Shown here piece by piece: positions 1 to 10,215 of a stretch of 64,000 nucleotides of DNA. The notes beneath the pieces were generated by a model that searched no databases, had not been told where the DNA came from, and worked only from the letters and a program-made list of their open reading frames with translations. Each line of letters starts with the position of its first letter. The first letter of the stretch is position 1. A program made the translations under genes and the position numbers. Source of the DNA: Rhynchopus sp. YZ270_cl-10 (Eukaryota; Euglenozoa; Diplonemea; Diplonemida; Diplonemidae); NCBI GenBank assembly GCA_964035575.1, contig OZ037921.1, positions 702,501 through 766,500 of the forward strand, written 5' to 3'.

Positions 1-1311
1 TCTCCCCTTTTTCGAGTTTCAGCAACTACGTACGTAACCAAAAACGATAAAATAAAGAGACAAAAACAAATTCCCGCTAAACACCTTTTTTTTCCCCTTG
101 CCAACCATCATCCCATTCCCCATAACAAGGGGTAATGCAACAAATGCTCCCCAAAAAAATAAAAAAAAATCCATAAATAGCGAAAGGAAAACTCTCATGT
201 ATTTATCATCACAGTAAGGGGGTTTTTTAAGACTGTTTGCAGTAGCTAGCGTAACCCCTTGTTTTTTTTTTTTTGCTTCTTCTTCTTCTTTTTTTTTTTT
301 TTTTTTTTTTGTCTTTTTGTTTTTTTTGAAAACTTGGTTGGATTAGTGTAGACACCCGAGGATGCACCCCACTACTATTTTTGGTACTCTCACCCTTGGT
401 GGCAAGACTAGGTTTTACGTAACTAAGAATATGTACACCCTTGAGGGTCGCCTTTACTTTTTCCCTCTCTTCTCCTTACCTTAGCTGCTTGCTGCGCCTA
501 TCCAATGAAAGACTTGGCATGCAACAAAACAAACCTGAGAAGAGCAAATTGTACAACTAACAGGGGTTTTTATGGGATAAAACTTTTTTTGCTTTTTTTC
601 CAAATGTGTGGTAAAAAAAAAGGGGGGGGAAGGTATATCAAATAACAGAAAGAGGCCAGATGGTTTCGCTTTTTTGCAACAACAACAACAAAAAAAAAAA
701 AAACCGTTTTTTTTTTTCTCTCTTTTGCAATGGCGGGTATCAGAGGCTCCTTACCATACACACAATCAATAAGAAGCGTTGTGTAGAAGGTATAGGGGCC
801 TGAAAAAGAAAGCTTAGGTGGAGGCGAACTGAAGCCTCGTGTGCATTTATTACCACTATCTTACAAAGAAAGCTTGTAAGATGAATGCTCATGCGCACAC
901 ATCCAAAAAGGCAGCGGATGGAACCACATTAGGAGAAAGGGGAGAAGGGGAAGAAAAGGGATACCCTCCCCAATGGAAAAAAGAGAAAAAAAAAAACAAA
1001 GAAAGGGAAGGGCGTAAAAAATAAGACCAGGCACTCTTCTCTTACTATTGCGAAGTTGCTGTGCTGGGGTCCCATCCTATCCCTTTCTTCCATAGAAAAT
1101 AAATGTTCATGTGCAGGCTGTTTCAACACTGCAAGCAATAAATCTGTGGGAACAAGCCTTCTTTTTGCATAATTTTTTTTTTTTTGTTTTGTTACTCTGC
1201 ATAAAAATCGGTGGGAAAATTAATCAATTACGCGAATCAGGCGAAGGCAAGAGTTTTCGTGCATCCGGAGAGAGGTGAGTGTGGGGGAGGTGTGTGTCTA
1301 CGCTGTGCTGC
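1..1311. other. Gene-free 3' flank of the TOM1-like gene
   Basis: I see no believable coding region here. The sequence is rich in long T and A runs (near 258-310 and 684-720). The only recognisable structure is one copy of the dispersed GAAAACTTGGTTG repeat at about 321-382. The open frames are short and follow homopolymers. This is probably intergenic or untranslated sequence downstream of the minus-strand gene that ends at 1312. Confidence 0.6.
321..382 (+). repeat. Dispersed repeat, GAAAACTTGGTTG family (copy 1)
   Basis: A T-run is followed by GAAAACTTGGTTG, ATTAGTGTAG, ACACCC and, about 20 bases on, CCACTA(C)TATTT. The same order is found at 7748-7806 and 11318-11380 on the same strand, with some substitutions. 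It has no coding capacity and no visible inverted repeats. It may be a SINE or the end of a retroelement; I do not recognise the family. Confidence 0.6.
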
Positions 1312-3622
1312 TTACTGTGCAGGCTGCAGGTGGTCGTTGAGCATGGCTTCGAAGTCAGCCTCCTCGTTGGGCTGTGTGGTGTGAGGCATGAGATGTGAGG
1401 TGTTGGTTTGGTTTGGGTTAATACAAACATTGTTATTACAATAGCAACCCAGACCCCATCCGGTCACATACCGCTGTGGACTGGGCTGGCGGTGCCGGTG
1501 CGGCTTGTGCAACAGGTGCAGCTTCCAGTGGGGCAGGTGCGGGCGCGGCGGCAGGCACAGGTGCTGTTCCGGGCACATCAGCAGGTGGTGCAGGGGCTCC
1601 GGCAACCACGGACACGGGCACTGGAGCCGGAGCCGGGACTGGTACAACCTCAGGTGCGATTGGGTTGTGAACAATGGTGCCTGTCTCCCCTGCCGGCTGT
1701 GTGAAAGGGTTCTGCACAGGCTGTGTGAACGGGTTCTCAGTCTGTGGCGGTGCAAGTGGAGACTGGCTCTGTGCAGGCACAGCGGGCGCAGCAGCGGCGG
1801 CGGGTGGCGCAGGGATCGCAAACAAATCGTCAAGGACCGAAGACGCTGTGGGCTGTGCCACAGGCTCCGCAACAGGGGCATCACCAAGCCCGGCAAAGTC
1901 GTCGTCCTCAACCGCGCGTGTCTGTGTGAATAGAGTGGGGCGTTGCATTGCAACTAACATACCTGTTCTGCCGGTTGGCTCGACTGCGGCTGTTGCACTG
2001 GCACGGCTGTAGGCTGGGGCTGCTGCTGCTGCTGCTGCTGCTGCTGGGGCTGCTGCTGGCGTTGTGCCTGGATCTGTTCGTACAGGAACTGCTGCTGCTG
2101 CTGGATGCTCATCGACGCGTCAGGCTGCTGTGGCTGCTGCTGCTGCTGCTGCTGCTGGGGGATGTGCTGCTGCTGCTGCTGCTGGTGGTGCTGGTGGTGA
2201 TGCTGGTGGTGGTGTTGCTGCGAGTGCTGGAACTGCTGCTGTGTGACCATCTGGTGCTGCTGTGCTTGCTGCTGTTGTTGTTGCTGCTGCCTTTGGAGAT
2301 CCTCGGGCCTCATCACGGAGTTGTCCCTTGGAATGCCCACTGCCCCGGAGACTGCACTGTACCTCTCCATAATCTCCACAAGGCTGTCGTTGTGCTGCAG
2401 GAACACTTCGAGGGAGTCGCCGCCTCCGCCAGTCTCGATCATGTAGGAGACTCTGCCCTGCGCACTGCGGAGCTTGTCTGCCAGCTGCGAGATGATCTCG
2501 TCACCTGCGATGTCCTGGGGGGCACGGTTATCGTTGCCTGCAGCGTCGAGCATATCCTTCATGAGCGAGATCTGTTGTTGGTGTGGCGTGGTGTGGGTGA
2601 TGTGGTGTTTCCCCTAGACCCTTCTTGACCCTTTGCCCTTAGACCCTGCCTCAAGATGCCAAATAACAACATACCTGGTCAGGCAGACCCGCCATATCCT
2701 CTCTAAGTGACTGCTCCTCCTGCTGCTGTGCCACTGCAGGGTCGACGTGCTGCTGCGGTCTGCCCCGGCTGCTCTGTCTCTGCTGCTGCTGCTGCGGGTG
2801 TCTCTGCTGCGTCTGCTGCTGCATCTGTGCGTGCACCTGCTGCTGGATGTGTGGAGGTGCCTGTATCGCACCCTGCACCTGCTGGTCTGGGTGCATCGGC
2901 TGCACAAGCATGCGCTGGCCGTTGGGTCCCATTACAATCATAGGCTGGTTGGGCATCTGCCCCTGCGCTGGTGGCGGTGCGCCCTGTGGCGGAGCCTGGC
3001 GGGCCTGCTGTGGGTGGTGCTGCTGGTGGTGGTGGTGGTGTTGGTGGTGGTGATGGTGGTGGTGATGCTGCTGCTGCTGCTGCTCCTCGTGGTAGTTGCG
3101 TGGGTCGTTTGCGACACGGTTCGAACCAAGACCCACCTGCTGCGTCCAGTCCTCGGCCTCTGTGCCAGCAAAGTCCACCCCCTTCTCTTGCGCCACAAGC
3201 GCCCACTGCCCGAGGGCGCTGACACGCTTGTTTCCTTTTTGGAAGACACGAAGGTTCCAAAGAAGCTTCTTCGCGTAGTCGCGCGACGTCATTGCTTGGA
3301 TGTCGCCGTGGCGGGTGGCGATCTTGATGAGCTCGTCACGCATGTTGTCGCTTTGCGCCATTTCAGAGTGGAACTTCTGCCCACCATTCTTGACGCACGC
3401 CTCAAGCAGCACCAAGGTCAAGAACTGCACCTGTGTGTGAGAGTTCGAAAGGCGCTTCTTCATCGCGTTGACGACCTCCTTCGCCACCTCCAGCTTGTTG
3501 TTCACAGCATCGCACACCATCATATTCTTCTCCCAGTCGGGGCTCATCAGAAGCTCCCCTGTTGCATCCACAACCAACTGTGCGTTGGGCCCCTTCCCGA
3601 TCACCTTCATGAAGGCATCCAT
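1312..3622 (-). CDS. TOM1-like VHS-GAT endosomal adaptor, four exons
   Basis: CDS join of 3622-2675, 2571-1963, 1921-1472 and 1371-1312 (688 aa); all three introns start GTATGT, end CAG and are phase 0. Residues 1-140 are a VHS domain (SPDWEKNMMVCDAVN, QFLTLVLLEACVKNGG). A GAT domain opens exon 2 (ELADKL-like helix, SLEVFLQHNDSLVEIMERY). In between and after are His/Gln runs. Exon 3 has two NPF motifs (EH-domain ligands) and acidic DDF/DLF motifs of the clathrin or adaptin-binding type. VHS-GAT proteins bind ubiquitinated cargo and clathrin at early endosomes and stand in for ESCRT-0 in many protists. The ATG at 3622 is chosen because VHS begins there; CACCCAG lies about 40 bases upstream and could be the trans-splice acceptor. 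Poly-Gln/His tracts are encoded by CAG/CAC repeats and may be length-variable. Confidence 0.88.
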
Positions 3623-3860
3623 TGTTGGTTTAGGCCGAAGGCCCGTCCGCGTGTGTGTGTACCCCTGGGTGATAATATTGAGGGGGCACAAAATGGGACA
3701 AAATGACTTTTTTGTATCAAGGTTCTGCACTCAAACATCACATTTTGAAAGGTTAGCATACTGTGGGTTAGGGATGAACAGACGGCACACCTCATCTTAG
3801 GTGAGGTAACTCTGAACACTTGACCCCCTTTATTTCTTCGTTCCTTTTTTTTATTCAACT

Positions 3861-4172
3861 CTACTGTTCTGCGAGTTGGGCGAGTTTTGCATTTAGGTCA
3901 TTAGAGAAGACGGCACTGCTTTGTGGGGAAACGTTGAGGAGAAGGGAGTGGAGCGAGTCGAAGATTCCATCCTTTGCCCCTGCAGGGGTGTCCCAGGTGG
4001 CCAAGAACCCTCTCCCCACCTCCATCCGGACGGATACCTCTGTGCCTTCGAGAAGGACGACAACAGCAGACACAGCCTCCGCTGACGTTGTCTTCACGTC
4101 CACTCTCTTCACCATGTGTCCCACCTCAGACACCTGGCTCTCCCATTCATCTGAAACGCTTGGTAGCCCCAT
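3861..4172 (-). CDS. GSKIP-domain protein
   Basis: A 103-residue protein. The C-terminal half carries the GSKIP pattern: FDSLHSLLLNVSPQSSAVF followed by NDLNAKLAQL, matching the family's 'F-x-LLDSLSPLYR-x-F-x-N-x-L-x-KL-x-L'. In animals GSKIP binds GSK3-beta and the PKA regulatory subunit RII. In other eukaryotes the domain occurs alone or in CLU proteins. Here it is free-standing, and the length (about 100-140 aa) fits. The RII-binding helix cannot be judged by eye. It lies 238 bases upstream of the VHS-GAT start, and both read in the same direction, as in a polycistronic unit. ATG at 4172 is the first in frame, with a T-run about 50-60 bases upstream. Confidence 0.7.
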   Translation of the reverse strand: MGLPSVSDEWESQVSEVGHMVKRVDVKTTSAEAVSAVVVLLEGTEVSVRMEVGRGFLATWDTPAGAKDGIFDSLHSLLLNVSPQSSAVFSNDLNAKLAQLAEQ

Positions 4173-4840
4173 ATTTAAGTTGTGTGCCAGTACTTTGATT
4201 ATTTGAAGAACCCATGGTGAAAAAAAAATCGGGGGTATTGGAGATCATAGGGATACTGTTTTGTTTTGGTTGTCTGTTTTACAGACAAAAAGAAGGAAAA
4301 AAAAAATGACAGTTTTTTTTTTTTAAAAGGCAAGAAACTCCGGTTATCTCATTACAGGCCGAAACCTGTGGGTTAGTCGGGGAAAAAAAGAGTTTTGGTA
4401 AGTTGAGCACCCCTCAGTGTTTCGTCAAAAAAAAGGAGGGTAAAATATGAAGTCCTCACAGAACTATGGTTGGGTGTGTGTGACCAGTGAACACACTGGG
4501 TAATTTTAACAAAAAAAAAAAAAATAATTGAGAATAAAAACGACTGTGAAAAAGAAATACAGAACACAAAAAGAAATTGTTCTATTCTCGGGCAAGACTT
4601 AGGGTGGATTTTTTTTTTTGGTGTCCATAACAAAATGACGGAACACCATAGGCTGGACGGGTATACGCGGTGTGGTGAGAGTGTTGTATCACACCAACCA
4701 AAAGTGTTGATTTTGTGTTGTGTCGACAATCGCCTGCTAGCTTTTTTTTAGACAAAGCGGCTTAAAAAACTAAACTGAAAGGTACAAACCCATGGACAGA
4801 GACAGAGACAGACATGTCAAAAACACCCCCCCTCCCTCCC

Positions 4841-4969
4841 TAATGATGACAGTATTGTGATAGGGGAACCCATTGGAATACGCAAAATACATCACAATAC
4901 ACATTGTGATGTATTTTGATGTATTTTACGTATTCCAATGGGCTCCCCATCACAATACTGCCACCATTA
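4841..4969. mobile_element. Palindromic MITE flanked by TA, copy 1
   Basis: An almost complete palindrome of about 125 bp. The left arm runs CAGTATTGTGAT, CCCATTGGAATACGCAAAATAC; the right arm is its inverse, ending CACAATACTGCCACCATTA. Both ends carry TA, consistent with a TA target duplication of the Tc1/mariner kind. A second copy lies at 60954-61083. It encodes nothing, so mobility would need a transposase in trans. Confidence 0.8.
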
Positions 4970-5285
4970 TCCCTCCCTCCCTCCCTCCCCAATTACTCTT
5001 GTATTATGAGCTACCAGCGGCGCTAATCAGTGTGAAAGAGTTCCCACCTCTAGGTTGGCTCTGTGAATGCTCGCTTAACGTTTCCTCAAGGGGAATCGGT
5101 ACGACACTTCAAAGGGGTAACAAAAAGAAAATGCTGCGTTTATGTGAAGAAAAAGAATACCAGAAAAAAACCCCCTTCCGACTTTTGTGAAAAAAGAGAC
5201 ACACCCACCCACCCCACGTTGTCAAATGACAACCAACCCACCACATCAGAAAGACATGATTCTTTAGGAACAATCCCACAAAAAA

Positions 5286-5350
5286 ATTGAAGTTGTTGAT
5301 GCAGACACCGACTGACTGTACGATGCCAGCCCCGGATGAAAGCATAAGCA
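5286..5350 (+). repeat. Dispersed repeat, TGTACGATGCCAGCC family (copy 1)
   Basis: The unit reads GTTGATGCAG, CACC, CTGACTGTACGATGCCAGCC, GGATGAAAGCATAAG. Further copies are at 7507-7578, 32329-32402 and 60335-60398, all on the plus strand, differing by substitutions and small gaps. No open frame and no inverted repeats. It is probably a SINE-like sequence; its 5' part resembles the 'GGATGCAGGCACTG' block next to the LINE tail at 22.6 kb. Confidence 0.65.
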
Positions 5351-5894
5351 CCCTTTAAAAAGGGCAAGAATGTGTACAGACGGCACACCTTATTTCAAAA
5401 AGAGTGTGGCAGAGGATATGAGACTGAGAAGCTCTGGTCTGACCTTTTTTTCCCAACTTATTTATCAAAAGTGTCCTTGGGGAATTACCTCTTTCGAGGA
5501 GAAACCCTAAGCCTTTGTTTAGAAAAGAATTTTAGCAAAACAAAAAGAAAGTGGAGATTGCACAACTGTGGCAACACAACCCGAGGCAACTACACTACTC
5601 CAATAATTTATCAAAGAAAATGACTTGAAATAAATCCCTGACTGCGTAAAACCTAAAAACTAACAAAATAAAAATTGTTATCTAAAAGGAGCTACAATCG
5701 TAACAGAAGGCATTTATCTCATCCCCCTAGCCCTGAGAGAATATAAGAGAGATGAGACAATAGTAATTTCAATCATTTCATTGTTTTCTTGTCGATCGCC
5801 GTTTCCACCTTTGAACCTTTTTTTTTCCCCCTTTTTTTTCTTTGAAAATATTTTGTTCAAGACCCATTCGTTCATCTAAGGGGTGAAGTATCCA

Positions 5895-7346
5895 TTACAA
5901 AAACAACCAGCGCGGTTTGAACCGCCCTGTTGCTACAGAAAGCACAAAAAGAATGGAGGTGAACGAGGAGAGGTCAGACATTGTTATGTCCGTATTGGCG
6001 ATGATAACGAGGGTGCTGTCAATGAGACTACCCACAGACTCTGATGGATACCTTGCGTCAAACAAATTCTTCTGAAGCATAAAGTCTTCTTCCCTCCCTA
6101 CCCAGCCTGCGACACTTCTTGCAAAGATGTAGACAGGACTGGCCATACCACGCTCCGCACATAACAAACCAACAAACCTCACAAAGAACGCAACAGTCGC
6201 GCAAACCACCAACGTATCCTCTAGCAGCTTCAACGTAAAATTCATGAAATAGACGAAATATCTAGGAAACTGCGTCCACCCAAACCGAGTCGTATAAGGG
6301 GGAACCCGCATCACTTCTGTAGACTTTGCCCGCACTGCTTGCGGAATAATCCTTGCAGAGAACTTTAGCACTCCACTAAAAAAGATGAAACTGCACATCT
6401 TCGATAACAGAGCACCCGGGAATACCACTATCTCACGCACCATCCTCACTGCATGGGAGACACCACGTAGTTCTACCCTCTCGCTCAGCCATTTTGTGAA
6501 ATATGTTTCCGCAAAGAATATCGATGTCAGCAACACTGCGACCGGAACGCACAGCACCCACGCCACCACCAATGCAACAGTAAACCCAAACACCGCAGCA
6601 CTACTTTGGATCAGGAGGAGGTACCATCTGTCCTGCACGGAGAGCACGCCACGCACCCAGGCGCCCTCAAAGAAGCCCCATACGCTGTCCTCCGCGTCGC
6701 AGAAGTAAGCGCTGTACGCCTTCCAATGGTAGAACGCAACTAAATCTGTTGCCGCAAGCGTTTTCACCACGTTAACAGCAGGGCAATGCTCGGCTGCGAG
6801 ACCCACCAAAGATCCGTTTGGACGCACCAAAAACAACCCCACCAAGCATGCCAACAGCGCAAACACAACAATCGGCGCAAAAAAAGCGCTCACCATCCGA
6901 GGGGGTTCAGGGACAATCCGTTCTAAGGTGTGGTGCTGGCTGCGGGTCCCGCTTGCGTGGAGACAGCCGACACAACCATAACAGAACACCTCATTACATT
7001 CGACACAATACCATTTCTTGCTTAACACAGATGGTGGTGGTGGTGGAGGTGGTGGTGACATAACGGACAACGACGAAACCGCAACCGACCTCGACCTTGA
7101 AGACGGATCGACAGACACAGAACGATCTACAGACACCTCCCTCTCTTCTGCACTCGCAACAGAGAGAGGTGACACCGAACGCACCACTGATCGAGACCGA
7201 GAGACAGAAGTCGACTGTCTCGACTGAGAGAACGACATCGACACCGACGGCCCCCGCGAAGGGGACACTGAGTACCGTGACTGCAAATCCATTGGTGGAT
7301 ACCCACCATCCAAACAGTTATCACACTTTCTTTCAGGGTCTTGCAT
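5895..7346 (-). CDS. B-box zinc-finger multi-pass membrane protein
   Basis: 483 residues. The start carries CDNC (residues 8-11). Residues 114-139 carry the rest of a B-box-like finger: C-x2-C, FC-x2-C-x2-C-x-H, then HH. Several hydrophobic segments follow (about 151-174, 241-278, 313-330 and 376-395). The product would therefore sit in a membrane with an N-terminal zinc finger. A 94-residue Ser/Arg/Pro-rich stretch separates the two halves of the finger. It is bounded by GTATCC (starting 7302) and AG (7021) in matching phase, so it may be an unremoved intron of 282 bases; without it the finger has normal B-box spacing. The ATG at 7346 follows a T/C tract ending CCAG at 7385. Family function is unknown to me. 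Confidence 0.7.
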   Translation of the reverse strand: MQDPERKCDNCLDGGYPPMDLQSRYSVSPSRGPSVSMSFSQSRQSTSVSRSRSVVRSVSPLSVASAEEREVSVDRSVSVDPSSRSRSVAVSSLSVMSPPPPPPPPSVLSKKWYCVECNEVFCYGCVGCLHASGTRSQHHTLERIVPEPPRMVSAFFAPIVVFALLACLVGLFLVRPNGSLVGLAAEHCPAVNVVKTLAATDLVAFYHWKAYSAYFCDAEDSVWGFFEGAWVRGVLSVQDRWYLLLIQSSAAVFGFTVALVVAWVLCVPVAVLLTSIFFAETYFTKWLSERVELRGVSHAVRMVREIVVFPGALLSKMCSFIFFSGVLKFSARIIPQAVRAKSTEVMRVPPYTTRFGWTQFPRYFVYFMNFTLKLLEDTLVVCATVAFFVRFVGLLCAERGMASPVYIFARSVAGWVGREEDFMLQKNLFDARYPSESVGSLIDSTLVIIANTDITMSDLSSFTSILFVLSVATGRFKPRWLFL

Positions 7347-7384
7347 TGTGTAGAGAGGGGAGGGGGGAGAAGGGGTAAAAAGGT

Positions 7385-7402
7385 CTGGAAAAAAAAAGGG
7401 GG
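7385..7402 (-). promoter_or_regulatory. Candidate trans-splice acceptor of the B-box gene
   Basis: On the minus strand C5-T10 runs directly into CCAG, followed by a second C/T-rich stretch and then ATG at 7346. This is the layout of a spliced-leader acceptor in Euglenozoa. The assignment is inference from layout only. Confidence 0.45.
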
Positions 7403-7506
7403 CGATGGTTGTATAGAGGTATGTAGAGGATTTAAAGGGAAAATGTCGAAAACCTTTTGTTTTGTGTTTTGTCTAAAAATGAGCTAAAAAAAAAAAAAAA
7501 AAAAAT

Positions 7507-7578
7507 GGTAGTTGTTGCTGCTGGCACCTCCCTGACTGACCCACTGTACGATGCCAGCCATCCGGATGAAAGCATAAG
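7507..7578 (+). repeat. TGTACGATGCCAGCC repeat (copy 2)
   Basis: Shows the fullest form of the family: CTGGCACCTCCCTGACTGAC, CCACTGTACGATGCCAGCC, ATCCGGATGAAAGCATAAG. Confidence 0.65.
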
Positions 7579-7747
7579 AAGAGGGGGGGAAAAAAGAATG
7601 CTTGAATGAGATGAATTTGCCTCTGAGTCTCGTACGCATATCTCATAAAAATATTGTGGGGGAGGAAAGGATGGGTGGGGTCTTCCTCCTCCCACCCCTG
7701 GGCACAGAATGGAGGGGATGTAGTTTGTGTTTTAAGTTTTTTTTGCG

Positions 7748-7806
7748 TTTTTTTGAAAACTTGGTTGTATTAGTGTAGCCACCCTAGAGTGTGCTCCACT
7801 ATATGC
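7748..7806 (+). repeat. GAAAACTTGGTTG repeat (copy 2)
   Basis: T-run, GAAAACTTGGTTGTATTAG, TGTAG, then GCTCCACTAT. It is the same order as the copies at 321 and 11318. Confidence 0.65.
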
Positions 7807-8560
7807 GTTTTTTTTTTTTGGGGTGGAACAAAATTCTAGTCGCGTTGGTACGATCATTGTAATGTGTTGTGAAAGGTTGCGGTCTTATTGTTTGTGTAAA
7901 CTTTTTTTTTTTTGTGTCGACAATCACCCAAGGACCCGGGAAACCTAGGGTCTGTACTCAATTGGCCAAAGCCTTTTTAAGGTTTAGACGTCAATTTTTT
8001 TTTCTTCTGAAAAATTGTTGGAGTAGTGTAGTTGCCTCAGTTGTGTTGCCACAGTTGTGCAATCTCCACTGTAACTTCTTTTTGATTTTGCAATTATTAC
8101 CTATACTGGTTTTGGTATAGTTTTGCTCTTTTTTTTGCCGCTTTTTTGTTTCAAATCCATAATACCACACTAATATACATCACAATGAAAGAGGGAGGGG
8201 AGGGGGGAAAGGTTGTCAGAGAATAACAACTCATACTCTGGGAGGTAGGTTATCGAACCCTAGCACCTCAACGAGGGGCTAATCAATGGGGGAGAAAAAA
8301 AACCACATCAAAAAAAAAAAAATCGATCTAACCGTTGTGACTAACAACGAAAGTGAGGGGAGATTGGGGATGGGATCTGGCAAGGGGAAGGGAAAACGGA
8401 CCCTCTTTATTTGAGGGTATCTACAAAAAAATTACTTTTCTCTATGGGGAGATCCGGGTGCCCGCAACAACAATATTCACAAAAAATCACAAAAAATCAC
8501 AACAAATCACACAAAATCACATAAAATAAATACAAAAAATCACAAAAAAAATAACTAATT

Positions 8561-8712
8561 ATTAGCGTGAAATAAAGTGCACTTTTTTTCACGCCCACGT
8601 AATTTTGGCTCACGAGTGAGAGTTTATTGCCCGAGCCGCAGGCGAGGGCAATAATAGAGCACGAGTGAGACAAAATACGTGGAAGTGAAAAAACGCACTT
8701 TATTTCAAACTA
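8561..8712. repeat. Long hairpin inside the recombinase element
   Basis: The two arms pair over about 70 bases: GTGAAATAAAGTGC, CACTTTTTTTCAC, CCACGTAATTTTG, CACGAGTGAGA, TTTATTGCCC on one side and the inverse on the other. The loop is GAGCCGCAGGCGA. A partial relative (GCGTGAAA... ...ATTTCACGCC) lies at about 10060-10161 beyond the other end of the gene. It may be a separate MITE or a recombinase-binding arm. Confidence 0.65.
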
Positions 8713-9005
8713 ATACGTAGTTTTGTTTTACAAGTGAAAATGATATTTTTGCTGGGATCCTTCACAAACGAGACGTAAAATAGAGTGATTTTATGAACAA
8801 AATGTGGGTACCTGTAAGTGAGAGTGTGAATGAGAGTAGGGGAACATGTGAACATCAATCAAAAGCAGGGAAGGGGTTACTTTTTTTGATATATGCCTCC
8901 TATGACTGGTACTAATTACAAGATGTCACCACTCATCTCGCCTGTAGGGGGGGGGCAGGTGTATAGAGCATCACAGAAGGGGGGGTTTTTTTTTTGCACT
9001 CATGA

Positions 9006-10022
9006 TCATGGTTTGTTCTGTTGCACATTGATGTTAATCTTGACTTCTTGTGGCGTCTGAGTTGGGGGACTGTTGTTCTGTGTCAACAGCTGTGACATCG
9101 CAACTTGACCGGCCTGTGTGACTTCGGTGTACCTTTGTGGCATTGCCTGACTGACCCACCCATAGTGGCGTTGCATCTGTACAATAGATGCTCCTGCCTC
9201 AGCGGCTTGAGTCGCAGAAGACCTGCGGAAGCTGTGCCCAGTGTACGAACCGTCCAGCGCAAGCACCCTCGCGACTTCTGCAGGTATGCCGTACATTTTG
9301 TTGATGCCAAGAGGTTGCACACGAAAGGTCCCAGTAGTAGTTCTGTCAGCTGTCGTCTTAGTTCCAGTGATGAAGAAGCGACCCTCCTGTGAAACTGGTG
9401 AGCGCCGGTTCAGGTACTCCTCCACCACACAAAAGTAGATGCTGTCTCTTGGTACCACAAACCTCCCACGCTCCATGTCGGCCTTTTTCACCTTAGCACA
9501 GTGCTGGTACGTGAAGAGGTATCCCACTGGTGATTCCTGATAATTTGTCATCTCAAGCATCAGTGCTTCTGTGCATCTCATTCCCGACAGAAAACACACC
9601 GCGACGTAAGCCTTGCGGACACACCAGTAGCAGTCGCTCAACTCGCTCATCTTGAGAAACATCTCCACTTCTCCCTTCGAAAACGTCTTGCTCTTCTTCG
9701 TCGATTCGTCACTTCCCCAGGTCTTCAGCAACAGCCCGATGCGGTGGTACTCCTTTAGTGAAAAGTCGAACTCCGTCTTGAACATAAAGTTGAGCTTAGA
9801 GTAGCACGACCATAATGAGCTGGCTTTGTAGCTGCGTTCTTCGCGCAGGTGTGTCAAGTAAGAGACCACATGTTCTTCTCTTGGCTGCTTCCGCCCCGTG
9901 ATTTTATTGTGTTGTAAAAACTTATTCCACTCCGTTTTGTATGCAGTGCTTGACTTCAACCCTGCCAGAAGCTCGGTCTCATACAGATCCTCCATAGCCT
10001 CCTTCTTCTTGGTCCTTGGCAT
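9006..10022 (-). CDS. Tyrosine recombinase / integrase of the 8.4-11.3 kb element
   Basis: 338 residues with a complete catalytic set. Arg149 lies in SGMRCTEAL (box I, R-x-x-E), a basic beta-hairpin with Lys follows around 177-180, then His263 and Arg266 in TGHSFRRSSAT (box II, H-x-x-R), His286/Trp289 in RHYGW and the nucleophile Tyr298 in QRY. The N-terminal 120 residues match the helical SAM-like core-binding domain in length. These enzymes cut and rejoin DNA through a 3'-phosphotyrosine link without synthesis. It is the only gene between the 38-bp inverted repeats, so it most likely mobilises the element. The ATG at 10022 is the first in frame. No frameshift or stop is seen. It could also be classed as Crypton-like; only a phylogeny would decide. 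Confidence 0.88.
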   Translation of the reverse strand: MPRTKKKEAMEDLYETELLAGLKSSTAYKTEWNKFLQHNKITGRKQPREEHVVSYLTHLREERSYKASSLWSCYSKLNFMFKTEFDFSLKEYHRIGLLLKTWGSDESTKKSKTFSKGEVEMFLKMSELSDCYWCVRKAYVAVCFLSGMRCTEALMLEMTNYQESPVGYLFTYQHCAKVKKADMERGRFVVPRDSIYFCVVEEYLNRRSPVSQEGRFFITGTKTTADRTTTGTFRVQPLGINKMYGIPAEVARVLALDGSYTGHSFRRSSATQAAEAGASIVQMQRHYGWVSQAMPQRYTEVTQAGQVAMSQLLTQNNSPPTQTPQEVKININVQQNKP

Positions 10023-10215
10023 GATTTGTAGGGTGGAGTGTGTGGTTTTGTGACTGACAGAAAACAGTGAAACTTTTTTTCACGCCAGTGAAACTTTTTT
10101 TCACGCCTCCAGCGAAATTACTAAGAGCAAGCGTGAAAAAAAGCTCACTTTATTTCACGCCCCGTTTGTGAAGGATCCCAGCAAAAAGTCATTTTCACAT
10201 GTGATATAAAATTCT

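Larger units (their letters stand above)
4173..5894. other. Intergenic region with a MITE and short dispersed repeats
   Basis: No gene was found. It contains a palindromic MITE (4841-4969), a copy of the GATGCCAGCC repeat (about 5286-5350) and a reverse copy of the 'TTGGAGTAGTGTAGTTGCC' repeat (about 5548-5612; forward relative at about 7999-8075 and a shorter one at about 60795-60840). ACAGACGGCACACCT occurs at about 5375 and also at 3778. The rest is A/T-rich simple sequence. Confidence 0.6.
7347..8444. other. Intergenic region with four dispersed repeats
   Basis: No gene recognised. It holds the GATGCCAGCC repeat (7507-7578), the GAAAACTTGGTTG repeat (7748-7806), a 'GACAATCNCC...GGTCTGTACT' repeat (about 7915-7960, relative at about 21816-21890) and a 'GGAGTAGTGTAGTTGCC' repeat (about 7999-8075). 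The region ends at the left end of the tyrosine-recombinase element. Confidence 0.6.

Noticed and set aside
2747-3706. 319-codon plus-strand Leu/Val-rich open frame
   Set aside because: Antisense to the His/Gln-rich VHS-GAT exon.
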